DNA of 33,840 bases from Pseudomonadota bacterium (GCA_021805665.1 JAJZEV010000017.1:1-33840), one strand, 5' to 3'. Positions 1 to 9,126 are shown, numbered from the stretch's first letter. The notes: a model not told the origin generated them from the letters alone. Program-made: numbers and translations.

Positions 1-1169
1 GCGTTGCAGAATTCCTGCACGATATAAGTCGCCCCGGCATATCCCATGAACGGTGTGCCGGTCGCCCGGCGGACGATCGCACCGGGAAACGAAGCCGGTA
101 TATACATGGACCGGTTGCCGGCCTCGGCGGCATACATGCGTTCGTTATAAGACCCAAACAGAACCAGTGGCGGTTTGGCCCGCAGCGCGGCCCGCACGGC
201 GGCATTGTCGGGCTTGATCCCGGCGCCGCGCGACACCGCCAGCGTACAGGGGATACCCATCTCCTCGCCCAGGAAGCGTTGCAACCCACGGGCATAGGTG
301 TCCGTCGCCACCACACCGAAAGTCGCCGTGGCAAAAAAATCCTGCGTCACGCTGCGCCACAAATCCCAGATCGGCTTGATCGTAGTGTGCTTCTCACGCT
401 CGATGAACGGTTCGGGATCCAGCCCGGTCAGTTCTCCCAGTCTCCGCAAGAAGCTGGTGGTGGTAAAAAGCCCGATCGGCGCTTGCAAATACGGACGGTC
501 AAGCTCCTCGCAAAGCTTGCGGCCGAATTCACGGTACATGCAGACGTTCACGTCGGCTTGGGGAAGGCGCGCGATATCGTCGATGTGAGCGCCGATCGGG
601 AAGGTAAGGTTGATCTCGCAGCCGATACCCTCGACAAGGCGGCGTATTTCCGCCAGGTCGGATGGCATGTTGAAGGTTCCGTAGATGGGGCCGATTATAT
701 TCACGCGCGGCTTGGCACCCGGGGCGCGTTGATACGGCTTCGGCCGTTTCGATCCGAATTCGGTCCACAGCCAGTAGATCGCGCGATCCGCCGCCTGCCA
801 CTGGTCTTCATCGATCGTCCTTGGAACGAAACGGCGAAGATTGGACCCCTCGGGTGTCACGCCGCCGCCGATCATTTCGGCGATGCTTCCCGTTACCACC
901 ACCGCCGGCATATCCTGATCCCCTGTGCCCGCCGCTCTGCGCATCGCATCTTCGGTGCCGTTCCGAGACAATTCTTCCTCGGATAAACCCGTTACCACGA
1001 CAGGCAATTCGTGCGGCGGCAGCGCGTCGGTGTAGTGCAATACCGCGGTGACCGGCAGGTTCTCGCAGCCCACCGGGCCGTCGATCACCACACGCAGTCC
1101 GCGAACGGCGGTAAACGTGTAAACCGCGCCCCAGTAGCCACCCGCCCGGTCATGATCCAGCACCAGCAT
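1..1169 (-). CDS. bchZ: chlorophyllide a reductase subunit Z (partial, 3' end outside window)
   Basis: BchZ pairs with BchY to form the nitrogenase-like catalytic component of chlorophyllide a reductase, which reduces ring B of chlorophyllide a on the way to bacteriochlorophyll a; BchX supplies electrons. The frame is open from an ATG at 1169 to the left edge, about 390 residues. The N-terminus ([17 protein letters not shown]) is that of the BchZ family, and the Gly-Cys-Glu-Asn-Leu-Pro block around Cys35 is a conserved NifK-like metal-cluster region. The start lies 4 nt after the bchY stop, so it is the last visible gene of a bchC-X-Y-Z operon. The family is nearly 500 residues long, so roughly the last fifth is missing because the window ends, not because the gene is broken. 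pufBALM would be the usual next genes, but that is inference. Confidence 0.97.
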   Translation of the reverse strand, partial: MLVLDHDRAGGYWGAVYTFTAVRGLRVVIDGPVGCENLPVTAVLHYTDALPPHELPVVVTGLSEEELSRNGTEDAMRRAAGTGDQDMPAVVVTGSIAEMIGGGVTPEGSNLRRFVPRTIDEDQWQAADRAIYWLWTEFGSKRPKPYQRAPGAKPRVNIIGPIYGTFNMPSDLAEIRRLVEGIGCEINLTFPIGAHIDDIARLPQADVNVCMYREFGRKLCEELDRPYLQAPIGLFTTTSFLRRLGELTGLDPEPFIEREKHTTIKPIWDLWRSVTQDFFATATFGVVATDTYARGLQRFLGEEMGIPCTLAVSRGAGIKPDNAAVRAALRAKPPLVLFGSYNERMYAAEAGNRSMYIPASFPGAIVRRATGTPFMGYAGATYIVQEFCN

Positions 1170-1173
1170 GGCG

Positions 1174-2634
1174 TCAGGTCCCCACGGCCATGGCGGCCTT
1201 GGCTTTCGCCTCGCGCGCCTTGCGTAAACGGTCTTTCGCCCCGGGCGGATCCTTCGGCACATCGGTCCAGCCATAGCCGGCGGTTTCGCCCGATCCGACC
1301 TTGTCGAAAAAACTCACCATGCGAGAGAAACGGTCGCGGCCCTTGGTTTGCGCCGCGACGATCGCCGCCAGTGCGCCAGCCCCCGCCGAACCGAACAACG
1401 GACGCGCCGATACCATATTGGTGAAGTAAAGCGCGGGAATGCCCAGTGCCTTGGCCTTCTGCACCAGCGGCGTGGTGCCGACCGCCAGATCGGGCCGCAC
1501 CTCCAGCATCGCCGCCATATCCTGCTCCAGCGACGCCCGGAACTGCACATGGGTGCCCTGCGCGGCCAGCCAGGCCCGATCCGGCTCGCTCCATGCGGTT
1601 TGCGGACAGGCTGTGCCGACATAAGGAACGTCCGCGCCGGCTTCGATCAGCAGGCGCGCGACCAGCAGCTCCGATCCTTCATATCCCGAAACCGTCATAC
1701 GCGCCTCGATCTGATTCTCGGCGATCGCCGCCCGGATTGCCGGCAGCGCCTTGGCCTTCGCCGCGGCGGCACTGATTCCGGTGGCGGCGGCGATGCTGTC
1801 CAGCCAGTCCGCGGTGCCTTCCTCGCCGACCGGGCCGGAGCCAACCACCGGGCGCCCCGCGGCCTGCATTTCGCGGATCGATGCGGTGTAGAACGGATGC
1901 ACTGCCGCCGCGGCCGCACAGTCCAGTGCGCCGTACAGATCGCGCCATTCGCGCGGCGGCACAGATGGGCCGACCGCCAGGCCCATCGGTGCCAGGATCG
2001 CGCCGACCCCCGGGGGGTCCAGCGGAAACAATTCGCCAATCAACGTGACCGTTGGCATGGACGAAACCGATCGGGGCCGGGCGACCGGGCCGGCCCCGGC
2101 TTCGGTGCGGGCATAGCGCAACATGGCCCCGGCCAGCACGTCCTTGGCCTCGGCATGGGTGGGAACACCGAACCCCGGGACATCGATTCCGATGATCCGC
2201 ACACCGTCTATGGCTTTCGGCAACCGGTCCAGCGGCACGCCCGATGCGGTGGGCACGCACAGGTTGATGACCACCACCGCGTCATAGTCGGCCGGCTTCG
2301 CGACCTCATACACCGCGTTGCGAATGTCTTCGTACAGTTGCCCGCGCACCAGCGTTTCGGAGTTGAACGGCACGTAACCGACAGAGCGTTTGGCGCCATA
2401 GAAGTGCGAGGTAAAAGTCAGTCCATAGACGCAGCAGGCGGAGCCGGACAGGATGGTGGCGGTGCGGCGCATGCGCAGGCCAACACGCAACGACCCGAAT
2501 GCCGGACACATCGATTGCGGCTGGTCATGCGGCCCGCTGGGATAGTCGGTCAACAGCTTGTCCAGCGACTCGCTCTTGCCGGCAACCCGGGCAGCCTGTT
2601 GCATGGTGTCCCGTCCGCCGTGACATCCGTCCAT
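1174..2634 (-). CDS. bchY: chlorophyllide a reductase subunit Y
   Basis: NifD-like subunit of chlorophyllide a reductase (BchXYZ), a cytoplasmic enzyme of bacteriochlorophyll a synthesis. The 486-residue product carries the family's cysteine pattern: Cys43 in [10 protein letters not shown], the Cys67-Cys68 pair in [11 protein letters not shown], and Cys126 in [10 protein letters not shown]. These are expected to help bind the inter-subunit 4Fe-4S cluster. I chose the ATG at 2634, which follows an AGGGG-like ribosome site and starts 4 nt after the bchX stop. An ATG at 2604 is a possible later start, because the conserved part only begins near residue 40. It is followed by bchZ after 4 nt, so translation of the two partner subunits is probably coupled. 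Confidence 0.97.
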   Translation of the reverse strand: MDGCHGGRDTMQQAARVAGKSESLDKLLTDYPSGPHDQPQSMCPAFGSLRVGLRMRRTATILSGSACCVYGLTFTSHFYGAKRSVGYVPFNSETLVRGQLYEDIRNAVYEVAKPADYDAVVVINLCVPTASGVPLDRLPKAIDGVRIIGIDVPGFGVPTHAEAKDVLAGAMLRYARTEAGAGPVARPRSVSSMPTVTLIGELFPLDPPGVGAILAPMGLAVGPSVPPREWRDLYGALDCAAAAAVHPFYTASIREMQAAGRPVVGSGPVGEEGTADWLDSIAAATGISAAAAKAKALPAIRAAIAENQIEARMTVSGYEGSELLVARLLIEAGADVPYVGTACPQTAWSEPDRAWLAAQGTHVQFRASLEQDMAAMLEVRPDLAVGTTPLVQKAKALGIPALYFTNMVSARPLFGSAGAGALAAIVAAQTKGRDRFSRMVSFFDKVGSGETAGYGWTDVPKDPPGAKDRLRKAREAKAKAAMAVGT

Positions 2635-2638
2635 GACG

Positions 2639-3631
2639 TCAGGACCCCTCGTAAATAACTTCGAGGGAGGGCTTCTCCAGCACCGCGGCGGCGCACATAT
2701 CCTCGGCCGTCGCCGGGTCCAGCACCACGTCGCGCCCCACGGCGTCGCCCGAGAACAGACCGAGCAGCCCGTCCTGGGTTAACGGCGAGGGGCGAACAGG
2801 GGGCGCGATTGCCACCTGTTCGGCCAGTTGCTCGAACACCCCGGCCCAGCGCCCGCCGGGTTTGCCGATGATCTCATAGCTGGCGCTCTTGCGGCGGATA
2901 TCGTCGTCGGCGGGGATGGCCGACAGGACCGGAATGCCCACCTTTTCGGCGAAAGCCCGCGCCTCGCCGGTGCCATCGTCCTTGTTGACGACCATGCCGG
3001 CGACGCCGACATTGCCGCCCAGCTTGCGGAAGTAATCGACCGCGGAGCAGACGTTGTTGGCGACGTACAACGACTGAAGGTCGTTCGATGCGACCACGAT
3101 CACCTTCTGGCACATGTCGCGCGCAATCGGCAGGCCGAAGCCGCCGCAGACCACGTCGCCCAGGAAGTCCAGCAGCACGTAGTCGAAGCCCCAGTCATGG
3201 AAGCCCAGCTTTTCCAGCAGCTCGAACCCATGGATGATGCCGCGTCCGCCGCAGCCGCGTCCGACCTCCGGCCCGCCGAGTTCCATGGCGAACACGCCGT
3301 CGCGCTTGAAGCAAACGTCGCCGATCTTCACCGCCTCGCCAGCGAGTTTCTTTTTGGAGGAGGTTTCGATGATGGTCGGGCAGCTTCGCCCGCCGAACAG
3401 CAGCGATGTGGTATCGCTTTTCGGGTCGCAACCGATCAGCAGGACGCGCTTGCCCTGCTGGGCCATCATGTAGGACAGGTTGGCCAGGGTGAAGCTCTTG
3501 CCGATCCCGCCCTTACCGTAGATGGCGACGATCTGGGTTTCCTTCTTCACCGAACCGGTCACCGGGGCATCCGGTTCGATTGCCGCTTCGGCGCGAAGCC
3601 GGGACAGGGCTGCATCGAAGGGTGCATTCAT
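2639..3631 (-). CDS. bchX: chlorophyllide a reductase iron protein subunit X
   Basis: NifH-like ATPase that passes electrons to BchYZ for chlorophyllide a reduction. The 330-residue product has the P-loop YGKGGIGKS at about residues 38-46, the switch-like GCDPKSDTT at 67-75, and the two cysteines that bridge the dimer's 4Fe-4S cluster, Cys127 (GRGCGGRG) and Cys162 (VVCGGFG). The start is the ATG at 3631, which overlaps the TGA stop of bchC by 4 nt (ATGA), a sign of coupled translation. A long upstream extension of the open frame is ignored, since it runs through bchC and has no family similarity. BchX rather than BchL is indicated by the N-terminal extension before the P-loop and by the bchY/bchZ neighbours. 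Confidence 0.97.
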   Translation of the reverse strand: MNAPFDAALSRLRAEAAIEPDAPVTGSVKKETQIVAIYGKGGIGKSFTLANLSYMMAQQGKRVLLIGCDPKSDTTSLLFGGRSCPTIIETSSKKKLAGEAVKIGDVCFKRDGVFAMELGGPEVGRGCGGRGIIHGFELLEKLGFHDWGFDYVLLDFLGDVVCGGFGLPIARDMCQKVIVVASNDLQSLYVANNVCSAVDYFRKLGGNVGVAGMVVNKDDGTGEARAFAEKVGIPVLSAIPADDDIRRKSASYEIIGKPGGRWAGVFEQLAEQVAIAPPVRPSPLTQDGLLGLFSGDAVGRDVVLDPATAEDMCAAAVLEKPSLEVIYEGS

Positions 3632-4545
3632 GCGCGGGCGCTCCAATCCAGGATCATTTTCAGGCAGGCGGCGTCGCCGAACGCCGTGCGATAGGCGCTG
3701 TCCGCGTCGTCGGCGGCGGCGCGATGGGTGATCAGACCGTCCAGCGACAGGCGTCCGTCGCCGGTCATGATGCGAACGGTTTCCAGGTCCGCCGGCTGCC
3801 ACTGGGCGGCGATGCGAATCCGCGCCTCACGCATGAAGGCCATCGGGAAGGCGAAGGACAGGCGTTCGGCGTAGAAGCCCGCCAGCACGATTTCGCCGGC
3901 CGGTGCGATCCGGCCGATCAGCGTGTCGAGCAATGCCGGGTCGCCGCTGGCGTCGCAGATGCACCGGTAATCGCGTCGGGCGTCGTTCTCGGGGTGGGTG
4001 ACCGCATAGCCGACTGCGCCGCCCATGCGAACCGGGTTGGTTTCCCACACCACGGGCGCACCGCCGGCCGCGACCGCCAGCCGGGCCAGCAGCCGGCCGA
4101 CCACGCCATGGCCGACGATCAGATCCGGTGGTTCATGTCCTGCGATCGCATGTTGGGCGGTGGCGGCCAGCGCGATCAGGATGCCGCGATCGCCCAGCGT
4201 GGAGTCGATCGGCATGGCCTTGGCGGCCGGCACTACCAGCCGCGAGGCGGAACCGCCGAACAGACCGCGGATTTCGCCGAAGCAGCTGGCACCCGGGACA
4301 AAGACAGACTGCCCGCTGCGCGGGCCTTCGACGATTCGGCCGACGGATTCATAGCCGGGCACCAGCGGGTAGCCCATGCCGGGGAAAGGGGGCATGCGGC
4401 CTTGAAACAGCAGACGCTCCGTGCCGGTGCTGATCCCGCTGAAGTCGATATCCACCACCACGTCCGACTTACCAGGCGGGGTCAGATCCACTCGGTTCAC
4501 CGAAAGGCTTTCGGGCCTGTTCAGAACGACTGCGTAGGCTTCCAT
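3628..4545 (-). CDS. bchC: bacteriochlorophyllide a dehydrogenase
   Basis: BchC oxidises the 3-hydroxyethyl group to acetyl late in bacteriochlorophyll a synthesis. The 305-residue protein is a medium-chain dehydrogenase relative: [12 protein letters not shown] start, [20 protein letters not shown] and [12 protein letters not shown] in the catalytic half, and a Rossmann-type [15 protein letters not shown] segment near residues 145-160. The start at 4545 is fixed by a strong AGGAGGT ribosome site 5-6 nt upstream; an ATG further up in the same frame is discarded. It is the first gene of bchC-X-Y-Z and has its own PpsR-type promoter region at 4592-4635. Confidence 0.96.
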   Translation of the reverse strand: MEAYAVVLNRPESLSVNRVDLTPPGKSDVVVDIDFSGISTGTERLLFQGRMPPFPGMGYPLVPGYESVGRIVEGPRSGQSVFVPGASCFGEIRGLFGGSASRLVVPAAKAMPIDSTLGDRGILIALAATAQHAIAGHEPPDLIVGHGVVGRLLARLAVAAGGAPVVWETNPVRMGGAVGYAVTHPENDARRDYRCICDASGDPALLDTLIGRIAPAGEIVLAGFYAERLSFAFPMAFMREARIRIAAQWQPADLETVRIMTGDGRLSLDGLITHRAAADDADSAYRTAFGDAACLKMILDWSARA

Positions 4546-4591
4546 CCCGCACCTCCTGCCAAGCCGTTCGGGCATTGGACTTGGGTCTTGA

Positions 4592-4635
4592 TGTCATCGT
4601 AGATTGACGATCATACATGTCAACTAAGATTTACG
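4592..4635 (-). promoter_or_regulatory. bchC promoter with two tandem PpsR-type sites
   Basis: Reading leftward, a perfect TTGACA -35 (plus-strand 4618-4623) is separated by 16 nt from a TACGAT -10 (4596-4601). Two TGT-N12-ACG elements, close to the PpsR/CrtJ consensus TGT-N12-ACA, lie at 4592-4609 and 4618-4635. The first covers the -10 and the second the -35. They are exactly 8 bp apart, the spacing described for the Rhodobacter bchC promoter. Both right half-sites end in ACG instead of ACA, so affinity may be reduced. Repression by promoter occlusion is inferred. Confidence 0.75.
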
Positions 4636-4643
4636 TTTCGGCG

Positions 4644-5738
4644 CTATTTCACCGCTAACAACACGCGCACCAGCATCGGTCGCCGCGTCGCCAGCAGCCG
4701 GACGCGGGTGAAGCCGGCGCTGTGCAGCATGCTCGTCAGTTCGGCGGGCCGTCGGGGCCGGCCGCTGCCCATCGCCAGCAGGTACAGCGCGAAATAGGCC
4801 TCCACACCGCCAGCTTTCGGGGTTCCAGCCATCGGTTCGGCAAGCAGCAGCGTTCCGTTCGGGGGCAGCGCCTGCCAGGCGGCTGACATGATAGCGAGTG
4901 CCTGCCCGTCGTCGTGATCGTGAATGACGCGGACCAGCGACACGATATCGGCCCCGGACGGCAGGGCATCGGTTCGGAAGTCGCCGCCGAACGTCCGGGC
5001 GCGATCCGTCAGGCCGGCGTCGGCGAATCGGGAATGCGCCCGGTTCGCCACCGCCGGCAGATCGAACAGCATCAGCCGCAGGTCCGGCGCCGTCGCGGCG
5101 GCCTGGATCAGAAATGTCCCTTCGCCCCCGCCCACGTCCAGCAGGCACCGGTACCGATCCAGACGGCAGGCGGCCAGGATGTCCTCCGCCACGATGGGTT
5201 GGGACCCGGACATTAAAGTCGTGTAGGCGGCCACGTCCGCCTCATGCAGTCCGGCCGGCCGGGGGCCTTTCGCATACGGCCAAAGCCGGCCGAGTCCCGT
5301 GTCCCGCCGGTCACCCCGCAGCAACGCCACAGGGTCGCCCAAATCGGCGTAAAACAGGCTGTTATGCTCGATCATCGCCATGATCCCGGGGTTCCCGGTC
5401 AGCGCGGCGCCCAAAACACCCGGGCCGAAGCTGTTTTTGCCCCGGCGCTCCAGCAGGCGCAGTGCCGCCGCGGCTTCCAGCAAACGCGACGCCGCGTCCG
5501 GCGGCAGCGGCAGGGTTTCAGCAGAGATCGGCCCATTTTTCAGGGCGTCGAACAGGCGCAACCGGACGCACGCCAGCAGGACCTGACTATAGACGAACCC
5601 CGCGCACAGATCGAACAGCGCCGCCGCCCGGCGTTGAGCAATCGAGCGGGTCAGCGGGAAGGTGGCGGCCCAGCGCTGAAACCCCGGATTGGCCAGCACC
5701 CGGTTGCGCCATGCGAACCAGCGGTCCCCCAAGGTCAC
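4644..5738 (-). CDS. crtF: hydroxyneurosporene-type carotenoid O-methyltransferase
   Basis: CrtF methylates the tertiary hydroxyl made by CrtC, giving methoxylated carotenoids of the spheroidene/spirilloxanthin type. The 364-residue product has an N-terminal dimerisation/winged-helix region (FVYSQVLLACVRLRLFDAL) and a class I SAM-methyltransferase fold with the glycine-rich loop DVGGGEGTFL near residue 193. A His-Asp-His segment (VIHDHDD) matches the catalytic region of plant-type O-methyltransferases. The start codon is GTG at 5738, overlapping the crtE stop by 4 nt (GTGA). It is followed by a roughly 100-nt gap that holds the bchC promoter, so crtE-crtF may read through into bchCXYZ, the classical superoperon arrangement; this is inference. 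Confidence 0.95.
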   Translation of the reverse strand: MTLGDRWFAWRNRVLANPGFQRWAATFPLTRSIAQRRAAALFDLCAGFVYSQVLLACVRLRLFDALKNGPISAETLPLPPDAASRLLEAAAALRLLERRGKNSFGPGVLGAALTGNPGIMAMIEHNSLFYADLGDPVALLRGDRRDTGLGRLWPYAKGPRPAGLHEADVAAYTTLMSGSQPIVAEDILAACRLDRYRCLLDVGGGEGTFLIQAAATAPDLRLMLFDLPAVANRAHSRFADAGLTDRARTFGGDFRTDALPSGADIVSLVRVIHDHDDGQALAIMSAAWQALPPNGTLLLAEPMAGTPKAGGVEAYFALYLLAMGSGRPRRPAELTSMLHSAGFTRVRLLATRRPMLVRVLLAVK

Positions 5739-6604
5739 GCCGCGCGCTGCGACAGATCCTTCGGCAGCAGCCGGCGCGCTTCCCCCAGCGTGAGTGCCTT
5801 CAGGTCCGCCGCACCGGGGCAGGGTGGAATGGACTCCGCCGCCGCCGCCGCCAGGCGCTCCAGATGCCGCATCGCACCGTCAACACCCATAGACAGCGCG
5901 GCGTTCGGCCGGCCCAGTGCGAGGTCCTGGCCGGTTGGCTTGCCCAGGTCTGCCTGGCCGGACAACACATCGGCGATGTCGTCGGCGACCTGATACGCCT
6001 CGCCCAGCCGTTCACCCAGGGTCCGCCACTGTTCCGGTTCCGCCCCGCTCGCCGCGGCGCCCAAAACGGTGGCGGCGGCGAACAGTGCTCCGGTCTTGGC
6101 CCGCTGGTATTCGCCAAGGTCGATGGAGGATTCGCACTCCCATGCCTGACCCGCGGCGATCCCGGACGGCAGGCCCGTGGCCTGAGCCATTGCCACGATC
6201 AGCGACGCCAGACGCGCCGGCGATGCGCTGGCACCCCAGGCAATGGTCTGAAACGACAGGACGATCAGTGCATCCCCGGCCAGAACGGCCAGCGGCTGGC
6301 CGAACGCGCGATGCACCGAGGGCCGCCCCCGGCGTGTGTCCGCGTTGTCGAAGCAGGGCAGGTCGTCGTGGATCAGCGATGCGCAGTGCATGAACTCGAT
6401 CGCCGCCGCCGCGCCATTCGCGGCCGCCGGGTCGTCCCCGCCGCACGCCTCGGCCACGGCCAGGCACAGCCGGGGCCGGATCCGCGCACCGCGCGGAAAC
6501 ACCGCATGGCGCATGGCGGCGGCGAGCAGTTTCGGTCCGGCTGTCGTATCGACACGATCCAGCGAGGCTGACAGGGTTCGCTCGATCCGGGTGACGGCAT
6601 CCAT
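5735..6604 (-). CDS. crtE: geranylgeranyl diphosphate synthase
   Basis: CrtE condenses isoprenyl diphosphates to geranylgeranyl diphosphate, the precursor for phytoene and for the bacteriochlorophyll tail. The 289-residue trans-prenyltransferase has the first Asp-rich motif DDLPCFD (Asp80, Asp81, Asp86) followed by RRGRPSVH, and the second, DDIAD (Asp208, Asp209, Asp212). The ATG at 6604 has a GGAGGG ribosome site close upstream. A consensus TATAAT -10 element lies about 24 nt before the start (plus-strand 6628-6633), inside a PpsR-type site. It overlaps crtF by 4 nt, so the two are cotranscribed. Confidence 0.96.
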   Translation of the reverse strand: MDAVTRIERTLSASLDRVDTTAGPKLLAAAMRHAVFPRGARIRPRLCLAVAEACGGDDPAAANGAAAAIEFMHCASLIHDDLPCFDNADTRRGRPSVHRAFGQPLAVLAGDALIVLSFQTIAWGASASPARLASLIVAMAQATGLPSGIAAGQAWECESSIDLGEYQRAKTGALFAAATVLGAAASGAEPEQWRTLGERLGEAYQVADDIADVLSGQADLGKPTGQDLALGRPNAALSMGVDGAMRHLERLAAAAAESIPPCPGAADLKALTLGEARRLLPKDLSQRAA

Positions 6605-6622
6605 GGCGATCTTCCCTCCGCG

Positions 6623-6666
6623 TGTCTATTATAGTTGTCAGTTAGAAGTGTCATGTATATCTGACA
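6623..6666. promoter_or_regulatory. divergent crtE/crtD control region with tandem PpsR sites
   Basis: A perfect TGTC-N10-GACA palindrome (PpsR/CrtJ consensus) lies at 6649-6666. A second element, TGT-N12-TCA, lies at 6623-6640, again exactly 8 bp away. For crtE (leftward), a consensus TATAAT -10 (plus-strand 6628-6633) sits inside the weaker site, and the region that would hold its -35 is inside the strong site. For crtD (rightward), TTGTCA (6635-6640) and TATATC (6656-6661) are possible but poorly spaced (15 nt) promoter elements. One bound PpsR tetramer could silence both directions; this is inferred. Confidence 0.75.
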
Positions 6667-6698
6667 CTCAAGTCAATCGCAAAATAGGAGCCAAGCCG

Positions 6699-8162
6699 CT
6701 GCGATCCCCCCGAGTCACCGTGATCGGCGCCGGCGCCGGCGGTCTGGCGGCTTCCATCGACCTGGCCAGGCAGGGCGTCGCGGTCACGATGCTGGAACAG
6801 GCGCCAACACCCGGCGGCAAAATCCGGGTCGATACCGCCGGCATCGATTCCGGCCCGACTGTGCTGACCATGCGCTGGGTGTTCGAATCGCTGTTCCACG
6901 ATGCCGGCACCACCCTCGATGCCTGTCTGACCCTCCACCCCGCCGAAATCCTCGCGCGGCATGCCTGGAACGACACCGAACGGCTCGATCTGTTCGCCGA
7001 TACCGATCGATCGGCCGACGCCATCGCGGCGTTCGCCGGTTCGACGGAGGCGGCCGGATACCGGGCATTTTGCACGCGGGCCAGGCGCGTGTTCGAAACG
7101 CTGGATCAGCCGTTCATGCAGGCGCAGAAGCCATCGATGCTGGCGTTGACCGCGACGGCCGGGCTGGTGCGGATGGCCGGGATATCGGCATTTGCCACAA
7201 TGTGGAAAGCCCTGGGTGAGCACTTCCGGGACCCCAGGTTACGTCAGTTGTTCGCTCGCTACGCCACCTACAGCGGGTCTTCGCCGTTCCTGGCCCCGGC
7301 GACACTGATGTTGATCGCCCATGTCGAGCAGCGTGGAGTCTGGCTGGTCGAGGGTGGCATGGGCCGGTTGGCGTCGGCCCTCGCCGGTCTCGCCGCCCGC
7401 CTTGGTGCCGTCCAACGGTTCAACGCCCGCGTCGCGGAAATCCTGGTTCGCGGTGGCCGGACCAGCGGCGTCGTCCTGGCCAGCGGCGAACATATCGAGT
7501 CCGATGCCGTGATATGCAACGCCGACTGCGCCGCCTTGGCTGACGGTGCCCTTGGGCTGGCTTCCAGGCGCGCGGTGCCGCCGACCCGGCCAGAAGACCG
7601 CTCATTGTCCGCGATCACCTGGACATTGACGGCGCCGACCGGCGGGTTCCCGTTGGATCGCCACAACGTGTTCTTCAATCGCGACCATGGCGCCGAGTTC
7701 GACACCCTGTTTCGCCGCCGCGGCCTGCCAGCCGAACCCACGGTCTATGTCTGCGCGCAGGATCGCGGCCTGCCCGGCCAGCAGCCCGGTCGCCGGATGG
7801 ATCGGCTGCTGGTGCTGATCAACGCCCCGGCCGGCCTGGATCCGTCACCCAAGGAGATTGGCCAATGCGCGACAAGGACGTTCGACCAACTGCGGCGCTG
7901 CGGACTGACCGTGGACCCGGGCGCGATGACGGTGACGACGCCGGCCGGGTTCGCGGCGATGTTCCCAGCCACGGGCGGCGCGCTGTACGGGCGGGCGGTG
8001 CATGGGGCGACGGCGGCGTTTCGCCGTCCGGGTTCCCGCAGCGCGATGCCGGGATTGTATCTGGCGGGGGGCAGCGTCCACCCGGGGCCGGGCGTGCCGA
8101 TGGCGGTGCTGTCTGGCCGCCTGGCGGCGGCGCGTGTCCTGCGGGACCTGACTTCAGGCTGA
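6699..8162 (+). CDS. crtD: methoxyneurosporene/hydroxyneurosporene dehydrogenase (3,4-desaturase)
   Basis: CrtD introduces the C-3,4 double bond in the carotenoid branch between CrtC and CrtF. The product is a phytoene-desaturase-type flavoprotein with an N-terminal dinucleotide-binding motif (VIGAGAGGLAA), the following LEQAPTPGGKIRV, and a C-terminal FAD segment (LAGGSVHPGPGVPMAVLSG). The start is unusual. No ATG sits at the expected place; a good AGGAG ribosome site at 6686-6690 is followed 8 nt later by an in-frame CTG at 6699, giving a family-like N-terminus and 487 residues. Alternatives in frame are GTG 6649 (inside the PpsR site, no ribosome site) and GTG 6720 (would cut into the nucleotide-binding strand). 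The gene assignment is firm; the start is not. It is distinguished from CrtI by its position next to crtC and opposite crtE/crtF. Confidence 0.93.
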   Translation: MRSPRVTVIGAGAGGLAASIDLARQGVAVTMLEQAPTPGGKIRVDTAGIDSGPTVLTMRWVFESLFHDAGTTLDACLTLHPAEILARHAWNDTERLDLFADTDRSADAIAAFAGSTEAAGYRAFCTRARRVFETLDQPFMQAQKPSMLALTATAGLVRMAGISAFATMWKALGEHFRDPRLRQLFARYATYSGSSPFLAPATLMLIAHVEQRGVWLVEGGMGRLASALAGLAARLGAVQRFNARVAEILVRGGRTSGVVLASGEHIESDAVICNADCAALADGALGLASRRAVPPTRPEDRSLSAITWTLTAPTGGFPLDRHNVFFNRDHGAEFDTLFRRRGLPAEPTVYVCAQDRGLPGQQPGRRMDRLLVLINAPAGLDPSPKEIGQCATRTFDQLRRCGLTVDPGAMTVTTPAGFAAMFPATGGALYGRAVHGATAAFRRPGSRSAMPGLYLAGGSVHPGPGVPMAVLSGRLAAARVLRDLTSG

Positions 8163-9088
8163 CTCCGCCGTCGGGTGGCTACGTCTGGTGGTACGTCGAT
8201 GCCATCAGCGACGACGGCGCCCATGGAATTACCGTGATTGCCTTCCTGGGCAGCGTCTTCTCGCCCTATTACGCATGGTCGCGACGGCGGGGCGGCGGCG
8301 ATCCCATGCAGCACTGCGCATTGAATGTCGCCCTTTATGGCAGGAAAAAACGCTGGTCGATGACCGAGCGGGGGGCAGAGGCGGTATCGCGGGGGCGCGA
8401 TTTCCTGGCGATAGGACCCAGCACGATGTCCTGGGACGGCACCGCGCTGACCGTGGAGATCCGGGAAATATCGGTGCCGCTGCCACGTTCGATCAGGGGC
8501 ACGGTGCGGCTGTATCCGTCCGCCGTCGAACACGCCCCGCTGGTTCTGGACACCGCCGGGCGCCACCGCTGGCAGCCGATCGCCCCCTGTGCGCGTGCCG
8601 AAATCAGGTTCGACCGCCCGGACCTGCGCTGGTCGGGATCCGCCTATTTCGACACCAACAATGGCGATCGGCCGCTGGAAGCCGATTTCGTGCGGTGGGA
8701 CTGGAGCCGAACGCCCGTCCCTGGCGGCACCGCCATCGTCTATGACGTGCAGCGCCGGGACGGTTCGGCGCTTCATGCCCGCCGCTACGACGCAAAAGGC
8801 GGGATGCGTGATTTCGACCCCGGCCCGGTGTCCTCGCTCCCGCGGACATTGTGGCGCGTGCCACGCTTTATGCGCGGTGCGGCGCCATCCCTCACCGGCA
8901 CCCTGGAGGATACGCCTTTCTATGCTCGGTCGCTGGTTTCCGCGACAGTATCCGGCCACCGCTCCACCGGCTTCCATGAGGCCCTTGTGCTGGATCGGTT
9001 CGCTTCGTCATGGGTCCAGGCGATGCTGCCGTTCCGGATGCCAAGGGTCGCGGGCAAGATATCAGGTTCCAGCCCAGCCCGGAATTAG
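8159..9088 (+). CDS. crtC: carotenoid 1,2-hydratase (hydroxyneurosporene synthase)
   Basis: CrtC adds water across the terminal C-1,2 double bond of acyclic carotenoids, giving the hydroxyl later methylated by CrtF. Family blocks are clear: GGYVWWYVDAISDDG, FLGSVFSPYYAW, ALNVALYG, MTERG, and SGSAYFDTNNGDRPLE followed by WDWSR. The reading frame has no ATG, GTG or TTG between 7865 and 8234, and the GTG at 8234 would delete the conserved GGY-WWYVD block. The best start is therefore a CTG at 8159 that overlaps the crtD stop (CTGA), giving 309 residues. Start by coupled re-initiation, or a frameshift from crtD, are the alternatives. The product lies within the usual family length range. It ends 38 nt from the convergent small gene downstream. 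Confidence 0.92.
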   Translation: MTPPSGGYVWWYVDAISDDGAHGITVIAFLGSVFSPYYAWSRRRGGGDPMQHCALNVALYGRKKRWSMTERGAEAVSRGRDFLAIGPSTMSWDGTALTVEIREISVPLPRSIRGTVRLYPSAVEHAPLVLDTAGRHRWQPIAPCARAEIRFDRPDLRWSGSAYFDTNNGDRPLEADFVRWDWSRTPVPGGTAIVYDVQRRDGSALHARRYDAKGGMRDFDPGPVSSLPRTLWRVPRFMRGAAPSLTGTLEDTPFYARSLVSATVSGHRSTGFHEALVLDRFASSWVQAMLPFRMPRVAGKISGSSPARN

Positions 9089-9126
9089 CCCGTCATCGCG
9101 GTCCCAAAGCCCGGACTCCGCTGAGC

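Noticed and set aside
279-986. A 235-codon open frame on the plus strand opposite bchZ
   Set aside because: It is a shadow of bchZ; its translation is arginine/histidine-rich with no family resemblance, while the minus-strand frame is clearly BchZ.
6875-6890. TTCGAATC, reminiscent of a tRNA T-loop
   Set aside because: It lies inside crtD coding sequence and has no surrounding cloverleaf.
9089-9126. Possible terminator between crtC and the convergent small gene
   Set aside because: No stem of useful length or T-run is visible in the 38-nt gap.
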